DNA from: Opitutaceae bacterium EW11
Lineage (GTDB): Bacteria > Verrucomicrobiota > Verrucomicrobiia > Opitutales > Opitutaceae
Assembly: GCA_003054665.1 (NCBI GenBank)
Contig: QAYY01000002.1
Span: 248,001-312,000 of the forward strand
Length of the DNA stretch: 64,000 nt
Reading direction: 5' to 3'
In this document: piece after piece, positions 24,207-32,590 of the stretch
Numbering within the stretch: the first letter of the stretch is position 1
How the letters are laid out: every line of letters begins with the position of its first letter
Translations under genes and position numbers: made by a program
Notes under the pieces: generated by a model
Told to the model about the DNA's origin: nothing
Databases searched by the model: none
What the model saw: only the letters and a program-made list of their open reading frames with translations

Positions 24207-24482
24207 ATGGCACGTTCGATCAAAAAAGGTTTCTTCGTCGACTACCACCTGCTCGAGAAGATCGAGAAGGCGAGCAAGGGCGGAGCCCGCAAACCCATTC
24301 AGACGTGGTCGCGCCGCTCGACCATCACGCCCGACTTCGTCGGTCACACCTTCAATGTTCACAACGGCAAGGCGTTCGTCGCCGTGTACGTGACGGAGAA
24401 CATGGTCGGTCACAAACTCGGGGAGTTCGCCCCGACGCGCATCTTCAAGGCGCACGGCTCGCATACCGCGAAGGTCGTCTAA
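24207..24482 (+). CDS. rpsS: Ribosomal protein S19 (uS19)
   Basis: 91 residues with [19 protein letters not shown] and [32 protein letters not shown]19 is a 30S head protein working with S13 at the subunit interface. AAGGA lies upstream of the start. Confidence 0.98.
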   Translation: MARSIKKGFFVDYHLLEKIEKASKGGARKPIQTWSRRSTITPDFVGHTFNVHNGKAFVAVYVTENMVGHKLGEFAPTRIFKAHGSHTAKVV

Positions 24483-24501
24483 GCGTAATTATCTAAACAC
24501 T

Positions 24502-24541
24502 ACAGCAAAAGGGCAGGGCCCCGCATCCGCGGGGCTGCTGT
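24502..24541 (+). other. Two-part hairpin between rpsS and rplV
   Basis: The outer stem pairs 24502-24506 with 24537-24541 (ACAGC/GCTGT). The inner stem pairs 24517-24524 with 24529-24536 (8 bp, one G-T) around a 4-base loop, with a one-sided purine bulge between them. No T-tract follows. Confidence 0.55.
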
Positions 24542-24563
24542 CGCCGAAATCGGAATCAACTCC

Positions 24564-24908
24564 ATGGAAGTTCAAGCTCTCACCCGCTACGCGCGCATGT
24601 CGCCGAAGAAAATGCGCGAAGTCGCCCGCACCATTCAGGGTCGCAAGGCCCCCGAGGCGGTCGATCTTCTCAACATCATCCCGCGCAAATCGGCTCGCCT
24701 GATTGCGAAGACGCTGAAGTCGGCCATCGCGAACGCGGAAAACAACAACAACCTCTCCGCCGACGCGCTCGTCGTGAAGACTGCCGTCATCGAAAACGGT
24801 CCCGTCTTGAAACGCTTCAAGGCTGGAGCTCGTGGTTCGGCCATGCCGCGCCGCAAGAAGATGTCCCACATCCGCATCGTCCTGAGCGACGGAACCACCA
24901 ACTCGTAA
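24564..24908 (+). CDS. rplV: Ribosomal protein L22 (uL22)
   Basis: 114 residues with ARYARMSPKKMREVARTIQG-like start and PRRKKMSHIRIVLSDG near the end. The extended hairpin of L22 lines the exit tunnel. It follows a structured 81-base gap; no Shine-Dalgarno. Confidence 0.97.
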   Translation: MEVQALTRYARMSPKKMREVARTIQGRKAPEAVDLLNIIPRKSARLIAKTLKSAIANAENNNNLSADALVVKTAVIENGPVLKRFKAGARGSAMPRRKKMSHIRIVLSDGTTNS

Positions 24909-24917
24909 TTTACTTCC

Positions 24918-25550
24918 ATGGGCCAAAAGACCAATCCGATCGGTTTCCGTCTCGCCGTCCGCCGCAACTGGCAGTCCCGCTGGTACGCGAACAAGAAAGA
25001 TTTCGGCAAACTCCTCGCTGAAGACCAGGTGATCCGTGAGAAACTCATGGAGAAGCTGAAGCAAGCCTCAGTGCCGCGGATCTTCATCGAACGCGCGTCC
25101 AATCGCGTTCGCGTCAAGATCTACACCGCCCGCCCGGGCATCGTCATCGGCCGCAAAGGGCAGGAGATTGAGAAGATCAAGGACGAGCTGGCGAAGCTCA
25201 CCGGCAAAGAAATCCTCCTCGACATCCAGGAGGTGAAGAAGCCGGAGATCGAAGCCCAGCTCGTCGCGGAGAACGTCGCTCTCCAGCTCGAGCGCCGGAT
25301 TGCTTTCCGCCGCGCGATGAAGAAGGCCGTAGAAATGGCCATGACGCTCGGTGCCGAAGGTATCCGTATCCAGTGCTCCGGTCGTCTCGGCGGCGCCGAC
25401 ATCGCACGCCGCGAGTGGCAGCGCAAGGGCCGCGTCCCGCTGCATACGCTTCGCGAGAACATTGACTACGGTTTCTCCGAAGCTCGCACCGTGTATGGCA
25501 AGATCGGCGTCAAGTGCTGGATCTGCAAAAAGGAAGCGGACAACAACTGA
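24918..25550 (+). CDS. rpsC: Ribosomal protein S3 (uS3)
   Basis: 210 residues with [13 protein letters not shown] at the start, a KH domain with [17 protein letters not shown] (about 74-90) and [13 protein letters not shown] in the C-terminal domain. S3 forms part of the mRNA entry channel. It lies 9 bases after rplV. Confidence 0.98.
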   Translation: MGQKTNPIGFRLAVRRNWQSRWYANKKDFGKLLAEDQVIREKLMEKLKQASVPRIFIERASNRVRVKIYTARPGIVIGRKGQEIEKIKDELAKLTGKEILLDIQEVKKPEIEAQLVAENVALQLERRIAFRRAMKKAVEMAMTLGAEGIRIQCSGRLGGADIARREWQRKGRVPLHTLRENIDYGFSEARTVYGKIGVKCWICKKEADNN

Positions 25551-25588
25551 GCCCGCTCTCGTTAACCTGATTCATAGGAGATTCCTCC

Positions 25589-26011
25589 ATGGCCCTCTCT
25601 CCCGCACGCACCAAATTCCGCAAGACGCAGAAAGGCTCGCTCGCCGGCAACGCGAAACGTGGAAACACGCTCGCTTTCGGCGACTTCGGCCTCCAGTCGC
25701 TCACCCGCGGCCCCATGACGGGCCAGCAGATCGAAGCGGCCCGCGTCACCATCTCGCGCCACCTGAAGCGCAAGGGCAAACTCTGGATCCGCGTGTTCCC
25801 GCACAAGCCGGTCACGAAGAAGCCCGCCGAAACCCGCATGGGTCACGGTAAAGGCCCCGTCGAGTATTACGTTGCCCAGATCAAGCCGGGCGCGGTGCTC
25901 TTCGAACTCGCCGGCGTTCCCGCCACCATCGCCAAGGAAGCGTTCCGCCTGGCTGACGCCAAGCTGCCCTTCCACTGCCGCTTCATCGTCCGTGAGGGCG
26001 CGGCGTCCTAA
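25589..26011 (+). CDS. rplP: Ribosomal protein L16 (uL16)
   Basis: 140 residues with [42 protein letters not shown]-type sequence and [20 protein letters not shown]16 organises the A-site region of 23S rRNA. ATAGGAG gives a good ribosome binding site. Confidence 0.97.
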   Translation: MALSPARTKFRKTQKGSLAGNAKRGNTLAFGDFGLQSLTRGPMTGQQIEAARVTISRHLKRKGKLWIRVFPHKPVTKKPAETRMGHGKGPVEYYVAQIKPGAVLFELAGVPATIAKEAFRLADAKLPFHCRFIVREGAAS

Positions 26012-26037
26012 CTCGTAACCGCTATTCGGATACGCCC

Positions 26038-26235
26038 ATGACTTCAAAAGAAATCCGCGACCTCGCTCCCGCCGAAGTGGACACCCGCCTCCGCGAAGCG
26101 CGCGAAAAGCTCCTTCAGCTGCGCCTGCGCAAGCAGACCGGCCAGATCGAAAAGACTCACGAACTGCGTGTGATCCGCAAGGACATCGCGCGCCTCCAAA
26201 CCGCCAAGAACGCGAAGAAGACCCAGGCTGCCTGA
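26038..26235 (+). CDS. rpmC: Ribosomal protein L29 (uL29)
   Basis: 65 residues, two long helices with the family motif [21 protein letters not shown]. It lies near the tunnel exit beside L23. No Shine-Dalgarno. Confidence 0.95.
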   Translation: MTSKEIRDLAPAEVDTRLREAREKLLQLRLRKQTGQIEKTHELRVIRKDIARLQTAKNAKKTQAA

Positions 26236-26271
26236 GCCGGGTGCGCGCAAGCGATCAACTGATTTAAGACC

Positions 26272-26619
26272 ATGTCCTCCCCGACACGTAACAAACGCAA
26301 AGACTTCATCGGCTTTGTCACCAGCCGTTCCGGCGACAAGTCGATCAAGGTGACGGTGCCGTTCAAGACACCGCATCCGCGTTATCAGAAAGTCATCAAC
26401 CGCAAGACTGTCGTGCACGTGCACGATGAGAAGAACGAGGCCAATGTCGGCGACAAGGTCGAGATCATGGAGACCCGCCCGATCAGCCGGCTGAAGCGTT
26501 GGCGCGTTATTCGCGTGCTCGAGCGCGCAGTCGTCGCCGGTGCCGCAGTGACGGAAGCCGACGTTGCGGAGAAGGTCCCGACCAAGACCGTCCAGTCGAC
26601 CGAGACCCCCTCGGCCTAA
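26272..26619 (+). CDS. rpsQ: Ribosomal protein S17 (uS17) with long C-terminal tail
   Basis: 115 residues. The S17 core (about 10-80) contains FIGFVTSRSGDKSIKVTV and GDKVEIMETRPISRLKRWRV. The usual length is about 85; here about 30 extra residues rich in Ala, Val, Thr and Glu follow. The core binds 16S rRNA helices of the 30S body. Confidence 0.96.
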   Translation: MSSPTRNKRKDFIGFVTSRSGDKSIKVTVPFKTPHPRYQKVINRKTVVHVHDEKNEANVGDKVEIMETRPISRLKRWRVIRVLERAVVAGAAVTEADVAEKVPTKTVQSTETPSA

Positions 26620-26643
26620 CCCACCCACCAGGAGGATCGCGTC

Positions 26644-27009
26644 ATGATTCAACTCCGTTCCATTCTCGAAATCGCCGACAACACGGGCGCCCGCAGGGCG
26701 GCCTTCATCAGCCGCAAGGGCCAGAACACGGACACCGCGGGCGTTGGCGACATCATCACTGTCCACATTAAGGAAAGCAGCACGGACGCTTCGGTGAAAA
26801 AGGGCGAGGTCGCCAAGGCCGTCGTCGTTCGCACCAAGGCCCCGGTCCGCCGCGCGGACGGCAGCTACCTGCGTTTTGACAGCAACGCCATCGTGATCAT
26901 CGGGCCCGATGGCAATCCGAAGGGCACCCGCATCTTCGGTCCGGTCGCCCGCGAACTGCGCGCGAAGAACTTCATGAAGATCATTTCGCTCGCGCCGGAG
27001 GTCCTCTAA
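26644..27009 (+). CDS. rplN: Ribosomal protein L14 (uL14)
   Basis: 121 residues with [18 protein letters not shown] and [13 protein letters not shown]. It sits at the subunit interface. A strong Shine-Dalgarno (CAGGAGG) precedes it. Confidence 0.97.
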   Translation: MIQLRSILEIADNTGARRAAFISRKGQNTDTAGVGDIITVHIKESSTDASVKKGEVAKAVVVRTKAPVRRADGSYLRFDSNAIVIIGPDGNPKGTRIFGPVARELRAKNFMKIISLAPEVL

Positions 27010-27011
27010 CC

Positions 27012-27275
27012 ATGGCTCAGTCTTTTCACATCAAACGCGGCGACCAAGTTGTCGTCATTTCCGGATCCCACAAAGGCAAGTCGGGCAAAGTGCTTGAACT
27101 GCTCCCCAAAAAGCAGCGCGCCATCGTGGAAGGTGTGGGCATGATCAAACGCCACACCAAGAAATCCCAGGAGCATCCCAACGGCGCGATCGTCGAGCGC
27201 GAGGGTTCGATCCACATTTCGAACCTGATGGCTCAGTCGGTTTTTGACGCCTCGAAGCGCAAAAAGAACGCCTGA
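27012..27275 (+). CDS. rplX: Ribosomal protein L24 (uL24)
   Basis: 87 residues, KOW-type, with IKRGDQVVVISGSHKGKSGKVL and HPNGAIVEREGSIHISNL. It is an early assembly protein of the 50S. The start is 2 bases after rplN, and the Shine-Dalgarno GGAGG lies inside the rplN coding end. Confidence 0.97.
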   Translation: MAQSFHIKRGDQVVVISGSHKGKSGKVLELLPKKQRAIVEGVGMIKRHTKKSQEHPNGAIVEREGSIHISNLMAQSVFDASKRKKNA

Positions 27276-27424
27276 GTCGGCGACGAGTAAGGGGGGAAGC
27301 CGTAACGCGACTTCTCTCCAATTGCTCCTTGCCCCTGCGCTCCGGCTCCCGCTAACGTCATCCCTTTTCCCTTTCTCCCTACACACTCTATGCCTCCGGG
27401 TCGGAAATCCGGTGGCCTCGCACC

Positions 27425-28009
27425 ATGAGTCAAACCTACACGCCCGTCCTCAAGAAGCTCTACAACGAGCAGGTCGTCGCTGAGCTCAAGAAGAGCCGCG
27501 GCTACAAAAACCCGCATCAGGTTCCGAAGATCACGAAGATCGTCGTGAACACGGGCATCGACGCGGACGCCGACAAGAATCAGATCGCCGACGCCGCTCG
27601 CGACCTCGGGCTGATCGCCGGTCAGAAGCCGGTCCTCACGAAGGCGAAGAAGGCGATTTCGAATTTCAAACTCCGCCAGGGGCAAGTCGTCGGCGCGTTC
27701 GTGACGCTCCGTGGCGACGCCATGTGGGAGTTTCTCTACCGCCTCCTTGCGGTGGCGCTCCCGACCATCCGCGACTTCCGCGGCGTCTCGCCGAAGCTGG
27801 ACGGTCAGGGCAACTACAACCTGGGCATAACCGACTTCACCATCTTTCCCGAAATCACCGTGGAAAATGTGAAGAAGAGCATGGGCCTCGACATCACGAT
27901 CGTGACGACTGCTGAAACGGACGAAGAAGGGCGCGAGCTCCTGAAGCTCCTCGGAATGCCGTTCCGCCGCACCGAGCCCGCTGCTCCGACCAAGACCCAA
28001 GCCGCGTAA
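27425..28009 (+). CDS. rplE: Ribosomal protein L5 (uL5)
   Basis: 194 residues with [30 protein letters not shown] and [19 protein letters not shown]5 binds 5S rRNA. The C-terminal end has about 12 extra Ala/Pro/Thr residues. A 149-base pyrimidine-rich gap without a recognisable gene precedes it. Confidence 0.97.
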   Translation: MSQTYTPVLKKLYNEQVVAELKKSRGYKNPHQVPKITKIVVNTGIDADADKNQIADAARDLGLIAGQKPVLTKAKKAISNFKLRQGQVVGAFVTLRGDAMWEFLYRLLAVALPTIRDFRGVSPKLDGQGNYNLGITDFTIFPEITVENVKKSMGLDITIVTTAETDEEGRELLKLLGMPFRRTEPAAPTKTQAA

Positions 28010-28026
28010 TTTAAGAACCTCCTGCC

Positions 28027-28332
28027 ATGCCGAAAACGTCCGCCATCGAACGCAACCTGAAGCGCATCCGCCTGGTTGAAAAACATAAGGCCAAGCGCGC
28101 GGAGCTGAAGGCCACCCTCGCCAATCCGGCGACCAGCGACGAAGAGTTTTTCGCCGCCCAGAAGAAGTTGGCCAAGCTCCCCCGCAATTCTTCGCCCGTT
28201 CGCGTTCGCAACCGCTGCTCCCTGAGCGGCCGTCCGCGTGCCTACAACCGAAAGTTCGGCGTCTCCCGTATCCAGTTCCGCGAGCTCGCGCTTGCTGGCA
28301 AGATCCCGGGCGTCATCAAGAGCTCCTGGTAG
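28027..28332 (+). CDS. rpsN: Ribosomal protein S14 (uS14), zinc-free type
   Basis: 101 residues, the long form without the CxxC pairs of zinc-type S14. The C-terminal signature [21 protein letters not shown] is present. It belongs to the 30S head. Confidence 0.96.
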   Translation: MPKTSAIERNLKRIRLVEKHKAKRAELKATLANPATSDEEFFAAQKKLAKLPRNSSPVRVRNRCSLSGRPRAYNRKFGVSRIQFRELALAGKIPGVIKSSW

Positions 28333-28359
28333 AGCCAAACGCCTCTCGAAACCTTTTTA

Positions 28360-28385
28360 CGCCGGGAGTCGGATATGACCCGGCG
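28360..28385 (+). other. Intercistronic hairpin between rpsN and rpsH
   Basis: A perfect 7-bp stem (28360-28366 with 28379-28385) and a 12-base loop, 24 bases before the S8 start. In E. coli S8 binds mRNA in this part of the spc operon, so an autoregulatory site is possible but not shown. Confidence 0.45.
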
Positions 28386-28408
28386 GCCAGAGAAAACAAA
28401 CATCCACC

Positions 28409-28801
28409 ATGACAGATCCCGTCAGTGACTTCCTGACCCGCCTCCGCAACGCCAGCAAGGCCGGTCTCGCCGAGTGTGTTTCACCGCACTCCAAGCTGAA
28501 GCAGAACATCGCTTCTATCCTCAAGACCGAGGGCTTCATCACCGATTATTCGGACGGCTCCGACAAGGCGGGCCACAAGACCCTGATCGTAAAGCTGAAG
28601 TACATCGATAACGCTCCGGCGCTCTCGAACCTCACGCGCGTTTCGACGCCGGGACGCCGCCTGTACTATCGCTATACCGAAATTCCCCGCGTGCTAAACG
28701 GACTCGGCATCAGCATTCTCTCGACCTCGAAGGGACTGATGAAGGATCAGGATTGCCGCCGCAACAAGCTGGGTGGCGAGCTCATCTGCAACGTCTGGTA
28801 A
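28409..28801 (+). CDS. rpsH: Ribosomal protein S8 (uS8)
   Basis: 130 residues with DPVSDFLTRLRNASKAG and the C-terminal STSKGLMKDQDCRRNKLGGE. S8 binds the centre of 16S rRNA and is a known autoregulator in enterobacteria. No Shine-Dalgarno. Confidence 0.97.
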   Translation: MTDPVSDFLTRLRNASKAGLAECVSPHSKLKQNIASILKTEGFITDYSDGSDKAGHKTLIVKLKYIDNAPALSNLTRVSTPGRRLYYRYTEIPRVLNGLGISILSTSKGLMKDQDCRRNKLGGELICNVW

Positions 28802-28817
28802 CCGGAGACCGAATACC

Positions 28818-29354
28818 ATGTCTCGCATTGGCAAAGTTCCCGTTCGTATTCCCGAGAAGGTCAAAGTCGACATCAAGGACCATACCGTCCATGTCGAAGG
28901 CCCGAAGGGCAAAGTCACCAAGACGTTCGCTCCGGTGGTCGACATCAAGCTCGCCGACAAGAAGGTGACCGTCGCTCCCGTCGAGGAGACCCGTTTTGCT
29001 CGCGCCATGTACGGCACCGCTCGCTCGGTGATCGCCGGCATGGTCAAAGGCGTCACGGAGGGCTACTCGAAAGAGCTCGAAATTCAAGGCGTCGGCTTCA
29101 AGGCGAATTTGAAGGGCAAACAGCTCGATCTCGCGCTGGGCTACTCGCACCCGATTCTCTTCGACATTCCCGAGGGGATCAAAATCACGGTGACGGACCA
29201 GACAAAGCTGAAGATCGAAGGCGCGGACAAGCAGCTCGTGGGAGCCGTCACCGCCAACATCCGCAGCTATTACCCGCCGGAGCCTTACAAGGGCAAGGGT
29301 GTGCGCATCGTCGGCGAACGCGTCCGCCGCAAGGAAGGCAAGACGGTGGCCTAA
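28818..29354 (+). CDS. rplF: Ribosomal protein L6 (uL6)
   Basis: 178 residues from the ATG at 28818 (MSRIGKVPVRIPEKV). The frame is open further upstream, but that would overlap rpsH and add non-family residues. GVGFKANLKGKQLDLALGYSHP and PEPYKGKGVR are family marks. Behind it lies repeat element A rather than the next gene. Confidence 0.97.
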   Translation: MSRIGKVPVRIPEKVKVDIKDHTVHVEGPKGKVTKTFAPVVDIKLADKKVTVAPVEETRFARAMYGTARSVIAGMVKGVTEGYSKELEIQGVGFKANLKGKQLDLALGYSHPILFDIPEGIKITVTDQTKLKIEGADKQLVGAVTANIRSYYPPEPYKGKGVRIVGERVRRKEGKTVA

Positions 29355-29370
29355 CGGTGGCAGCCGCCGC

Positions 29371-29462
29371 TTAATGCTGAATGAAGGATGCAGAACGAAG
29401 TATGATTCGGCCGGCCCGAGCTTCATTCTGTATCCAATTCATCATTCTACATTCATAATTCT
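29371..29462 (+). repeat. Heptamer inverted-repeat element A (rplF-rplR gap)
   Basis: The left arm consists of five 7-base units (29371-29405: TTAATGC, TGAATGA, AGGATGC, AGAACGA, AGTATGA). The right arm holds six units on the opposite strand (29421-29462; reverse complements such as AATGAAG, TGAATTG, AGAATGA, TGAATGT, AGAATTA). A GC-rich centre of about 15 bases lies between. Both arms share the consensus (A/T)GAATGA and together form an imperfect long hairpin. The whole 123-base gap is AT-rich compared with its surroundings. Confidence 0.75.
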
Positions 29463-29477
29463 AAATTTGTCTTTTCA

Positions 29478-29840
29478 ATGAACACTGTCCGCAAAGCCGA
29501 CCTCCTCCAGAAGCGCCGCTGGAGAATCCGCAAGAAGGTCAAAGGCACCGCCGAACGTCCGCGCCTCGCGGTTCGTTTCTCCGGCAAGCACATCTACGCC
29601 CAGGCGATCAACGACGATACCGGCTCGACGCTGGTGTTTCTTTCCAGTCTCGACGCCGAGCTCCGCAAGAAGAAGCTCGGGGCCAATATCGCCGGTGCGA
29701 AAGAGCTCGGCGCGGCGTTTGCCAACAAAGCCAAGGCGGCGGGCGTAAGCGCGGTTGTTTTCGACCGCTCGGGCGCTCCCTACCACGGTAAAGTCAAAGT
29801 TTTCGCCGACGCTGCTCGCGAAGGCGGCCTCGTATTCTAA
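29478..29840 (+). CDS. rplR: Ribosomal protein L18 (uL18)
   Basis: 120 residues with RRWRIRKKVKGTAERPRLAV and HIYAQAINDDTGSTL. It binds 5S rRNA together with L5. The start follows the AT-rich repeat element A and has no Shine-Dalgarno. Confidence 0.97.
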   Translation: MNTVRKADLLQKRRWRIRKKVKGTAERPRLAVRFSGKHIYAQAINDDTGSTLVFLSSLDAELRKKKLGANIAGAKELGAAFANKAKAAGVSAVVFDRSGAPYHGKVKVFADAAREGGLVF

Positions 29841-29843
29841 CCC

Positions 29844-30374
29844 ATGAGCAATTCTTCCCAGAGATTCCCCTCTGCCCCCGGCCGCGGTCAGCAGCAACAA
29901 CAGACTGAGGACGGCGCGCCGCAGATGGTCGAGAAGGTCGTCTTCATCAACCGCTGCGCGAAGGTCGTCAAAGGTGGTCGTCGTTTTAGCTTTTCCGCTC
30001 TCGCCGTCGTCGGCGATCAGAAGGGCAATATCGGCATCGGCTACGGCAAGGCGAACGAAGTCCCGGACGCGATCAAGAAGAGCACGGCCCATGCGCACAA
30101 GCACCTCGTGAACGTGAAGCTGAAAGGCGACACGATCCCTCACGACGTGCTCGGCGAGTACGATGGCGGAAAGGTGCTTCTCAAGCCCGCCTCGCCCGGT
30201 ACCGGCCTGATCGCTGGTGGCGGTGTCCGCGCGGTGCTCGAGGCCGCCGGCGTCAAGAACGTGCTCACGAAGTCGATGGGTTCCAAGAACCACATCGCGG
30301 TCGTGCACGCGACTCTCAACGGGCTGCGCAAGCTCCGTTTGGCCGAGCAGATTGAGGCTGCCCGCAAGGCCTGA
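29844..30374 (+). CDS. rpsE: Ribosomal protein S5 (uS5)
   Basis: 176 residues. About 25 N-terminal residues rich in Gln, Ser and Pro precede the dsRNA-binding core ([30 protein letters not shown]). [27 protein letters not shown] is the C-terminal signature. It starts 3 bases after rplR. S5 guards decoding accuracy with S4. Confidence 0.97.
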   Translation: MSNSSQRFPSAPGRGQQQQQTEDGAPQMVEKVVFINRCAKVVKGGRRFSFSALAVVGDQKGNIGIGYGKANEVPDAIKKSTAHAHKHLVNVKLKGDTIPHDVLGEYDGGKVLLKPASPGTGLIAGGGVRAVLEAAGVKNVLTKSMGSKNHIAVVHATLNGLRKLRLAEQIEAARKA

Positions 30375-30397
30375 GCTTCATTCAGGGGCCGATCTGG

Positions 30398-30417
30398 GCG
30401 GGGTGCCATCACCCCGC
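30398..30417 (+). other. Intercistronic hairpin between rpsE and rplO
   Basis: A perfect 8-bp stem (GCGGGGTG 30398-30405 with CACCCCGC 30410-30417) with a 4-base loop. It lies where rpmD (L30) is found in many bacteria; no L30 frame exists in the 148-base gap. Confidence 0.6.
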
Positions 30418-30522
30418 TCTCGTCGTTCCCTCAGGACAACGTTGTTCTGCGAACCAAAACTTTCTCTCAAACAAATCCGAGTCCTGCCTCAAAACGAAGG
30501 GTAGGGCGCCTTTAGGAAACCT

Positions 30523-30972
30523 ATGAAACTCCACGAACTCAAGAACGTCCCTGGTGCTGTCCATCGCAAGAAGCGCGTTGGCTGTGGCGAGGGTGGTGGT
30601 CACGGAAAAACGTCGGGTCGCGGCGGCAAGGGCCAAACGGCCCGCTCCGGCAGCAGCATTCGCCCCGGCTTTGAAGGCGGTCAGATGCCGCTGTACCGCA
30701 AACTCCCGCACCGTGGTTTCAACAACTACAACTTCCGCACCGGCTACGAGACGATCAACGTCGGTGATCTGGCGAAACTCGACGCTTCGGTTACCGAGAT
30801 CAACGCCGAGACTCTCCGCCAGGCTGGCCTGATCCGCTCTACGGACTCAGCGCTGAAGGTACTGGGCGACGGCGAGGTAACCCGCGCTTTCAAGGTCACG
30901 GCAGCGAAGTTCACCGAGTCTGCCAAGGCCAAGATCGAGAAGGCTGGCGGTCAGGCGATTGTCGCTGAATAA
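30523..30972 (+). CDS. rplO: Ribosomal protein L15 (uL15)
   Basis: 149 residues with MKLHELKNVPGAVHRKKRVG and RGGKGQTARSG, the Gly/Arg-rich N-terminal arm, then RPGFEGGQMPLYRKLPHRGF. It is a late 50S assembly protein. TAGGAAA gives a weak ribosome binding site. Confidence 0.97.
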   Translation: MKLHELKNVPGAVHRKKRVGCGEGGGHGKTSGRGGKGQTARSGSSIRPGFEGGQMPLYRKLPHRGFNNYNFRTGYETINVGDLAKLDASVTEINAETLRQAGLIRSTDSALKVLGDGEVTRAFKVTAAKFTESAKAKIEKAGGQAIVAE

Positions 30973-30984
30973 GGTTTCAGACTG

Positions 30985-31012
30985 TGCGGTGGGTGTATTT
31001 TCGCCCGCCGCA
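30985..31012 (+). other. Intercistronic hairpin between rplO and secY
   Basis: An 11-bp stem (30985-30995 with 31002-31012, two G-T pairs) and a 6-base loop. No T-tract follows, so it may be a stability or attenuation hairpin separating ribosomal genes from secY. Confidence 0.5.
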
Positions 31013-31074
31013 TACTCGTTCCTTGCGGTTTCCGCCGCCTCCGGTCAGATCTCACGTTTTTAACCGCCACCCCT

Positions 31075-32577
31075 GTGCTTTCCGCATTCACTAACTCGCT
31101 GAAGATCCCTGAGCTGCGCTCCCGGATTTTCTACACATTGGCGCTGTTGTTCGTCGCGCGCGTCGGCGCCCACATCCCGCTGCCGGGCATCGACCCGAAG
31201 CCGCTTCAGGATTTCTTCGCCGCACAGACTGCGGCGGGAGCTGGCTCGATGGTCGGCTTGTACAACATGTTTACCGGCGGTGCGCTGGTGAAAGGCGCCG
31301 TTTGCGCGCTGGGCATCATGCCGTACATCAGCGCCTCGATTATTTTCCAGCTGATGACCGCGGTAGTTCCGCAGCTCAGCCGGCTCCAGCAAGAGGGTGA
31401 TGTTGGAAGACAGAAACTGACTCAGTACACCCGCTATGCGACGGTGCTGATCTGTTTGGTGCAAGGCACTTTGCTGATTCTTGCATTGGAAAACCCCGGT
31501 CGGTTGTTTCCGGGGTACACCGTAGAGCAATACGGAGCGATCGTGATCGTTTCGAAGACTTACTTCCTCATCACCTCCGTCATCTTCATGACGGCCGGCA
31601 CGCTGCTTTTGATGTGGCTCGGAGAGCAGATCACTCAGCGCGGCATCGGCAACGGTGTGTCGCTCTTGATCACGATCGGCATTTTGCAGGATATCCCCGG
31701 TGCGGCTCAGGCAACCTACAAGCTTTTCTTCGCTCCCGTGGGAGTGGCCAAGCTCGGGCTCCCGCAAGGCATCGTGATGGTTCTCCTGTTCGTGATCGTG
31801 ACCATGGGAATTATCATGGTGGTGCAAGGGCAGCGGAAGATTCCGGTGCAGTACGCGAAGCGCGTGGTCGGCAACAAGGTGATGGGAGGGCAGAGCTCGT
31901 TCCTTCCCCTGAAGGTCAATTACTCCGGCGTCATGCCTGTCATCTTTGCCAGCGCCATTCTGCTCTTCCCGCAGCAGATCTTCTCCCAGCTCGGTGCCGC
32001 GATGAATTGGAAGTGGATGGTTGAGTTTGCGAACAATCTGCTCCGCGGTCACTGGACGTACTACTCGGGCTATACCGTGCTGATTCTGTTCTTCAGCTAC
32101 TTCTGGGTTTCCGTGATGTTTAAGCCCATTCAGATCGCCGACGACCTGAAGAAATACGGCGGCTACATTCCCGGTGTTCGCCCCGGTGAACCCACGGCCA
32201 ACTTCTTGGATTTCATCATGACCCGGATGACTCTGGCTGGCGCGATCTTCCTCACGGTGATCGCGGTGACTCCGGACGTCCTTCTGTTCGAAATCAACGT
32301 TCCGCAGCGTATCGCTGCGTTCTTCGGCGGAACAGGAATGCTGATCACGGTTGGTGTCATTCTGGACACGATGCGCCAGATCGAGACCTTCCTTTTACAG
32401 CGCCACTATGACGGCTTCCTCAAGAAGGGCCGCATCCGGGCGCGCAGCAACGCGGCCATCGGAGCCCTTGGTGAAGCCGCCGATATGAAGACGGTCGGCA
32501 AACTTTGGATTGCGGTCGGCACGCTCTTTGTGATCGGCCTTGCGGCTTGGACGGTCAAATACCTCCAGACGCACTAA
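31075..32577 (+). CDS. secY: Preprotein translocase subunit SecY
   Basis: 500 residues from a GTG start, longer than E. coli SecY (443). Ten membrane segments can be followed, starting with RIFYTLALLFVARVGAHIPLPGID. The cytoplasmic loop DLKKYGGYIPGVRPGEPT is the family signature before helix 9. With SecE (6149) and SecA (60341) it makes the main export channel. Extra length is spread over loops between helices 3-4 and 6-7. Confidence 0.97.
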   Translation: MLSAFTNSLKIPELRSRIFYTLALLFVARVGAHIPLPGIDPKPLQDFFAAQTAAGAGSMVGLYNMFTGGALVKGAVCALGIMPYISASIIFQLMTAVVPQLSRLQQEGDVGRQKLTQYTRYATVLICLVQGTLLILALENPGRLFPGYTVEQYGAIVIVSKTYFLITSVIFMTAGTLLLMWLGEQITQRGIGNGVSLLITIGILQDIPGAAQATYKLFFAPVGVAKLGLPQGIVMVLLFVIVTMGIIMVVQGQRKIPVQYAKRVVGNKVMGGQSSFLPLKVNYSGVMPVIFASAILLFPQQIFSQLGAAMNWKWMVEFANNLLRGHWTYYSGYTVLILFFSYFWVSVMFKPIQIADDLKKYGGYIPGVRPGEPTANFLDFIMTRMTLAGAIFLTVIAVTPDVLLFEINVPQRIAAFFGGTGMLITVGVILDTMRQIETFLLQRHYDGFLKKGRIRARSNAAIGALGEAADMKTVGKLWIAVGTLFVIGLAAWTVKYLQTH

Positions 32578-32590
32578 TTCGTGCTTTACT

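Noticed and set aside
29355-29477. Element A as a horizontally inserted IS remnant
   Set aside because: There is no transposase fragment and no target duplication; the periodic arms fit a repeat family better.
32540-32590. ATG at 32540 as start of the adenylate kinase relic
   Set aside because: It overlaps secY by 38 bases and adds residues unlike the family; TTG at 32591 is preferred, though not proven.
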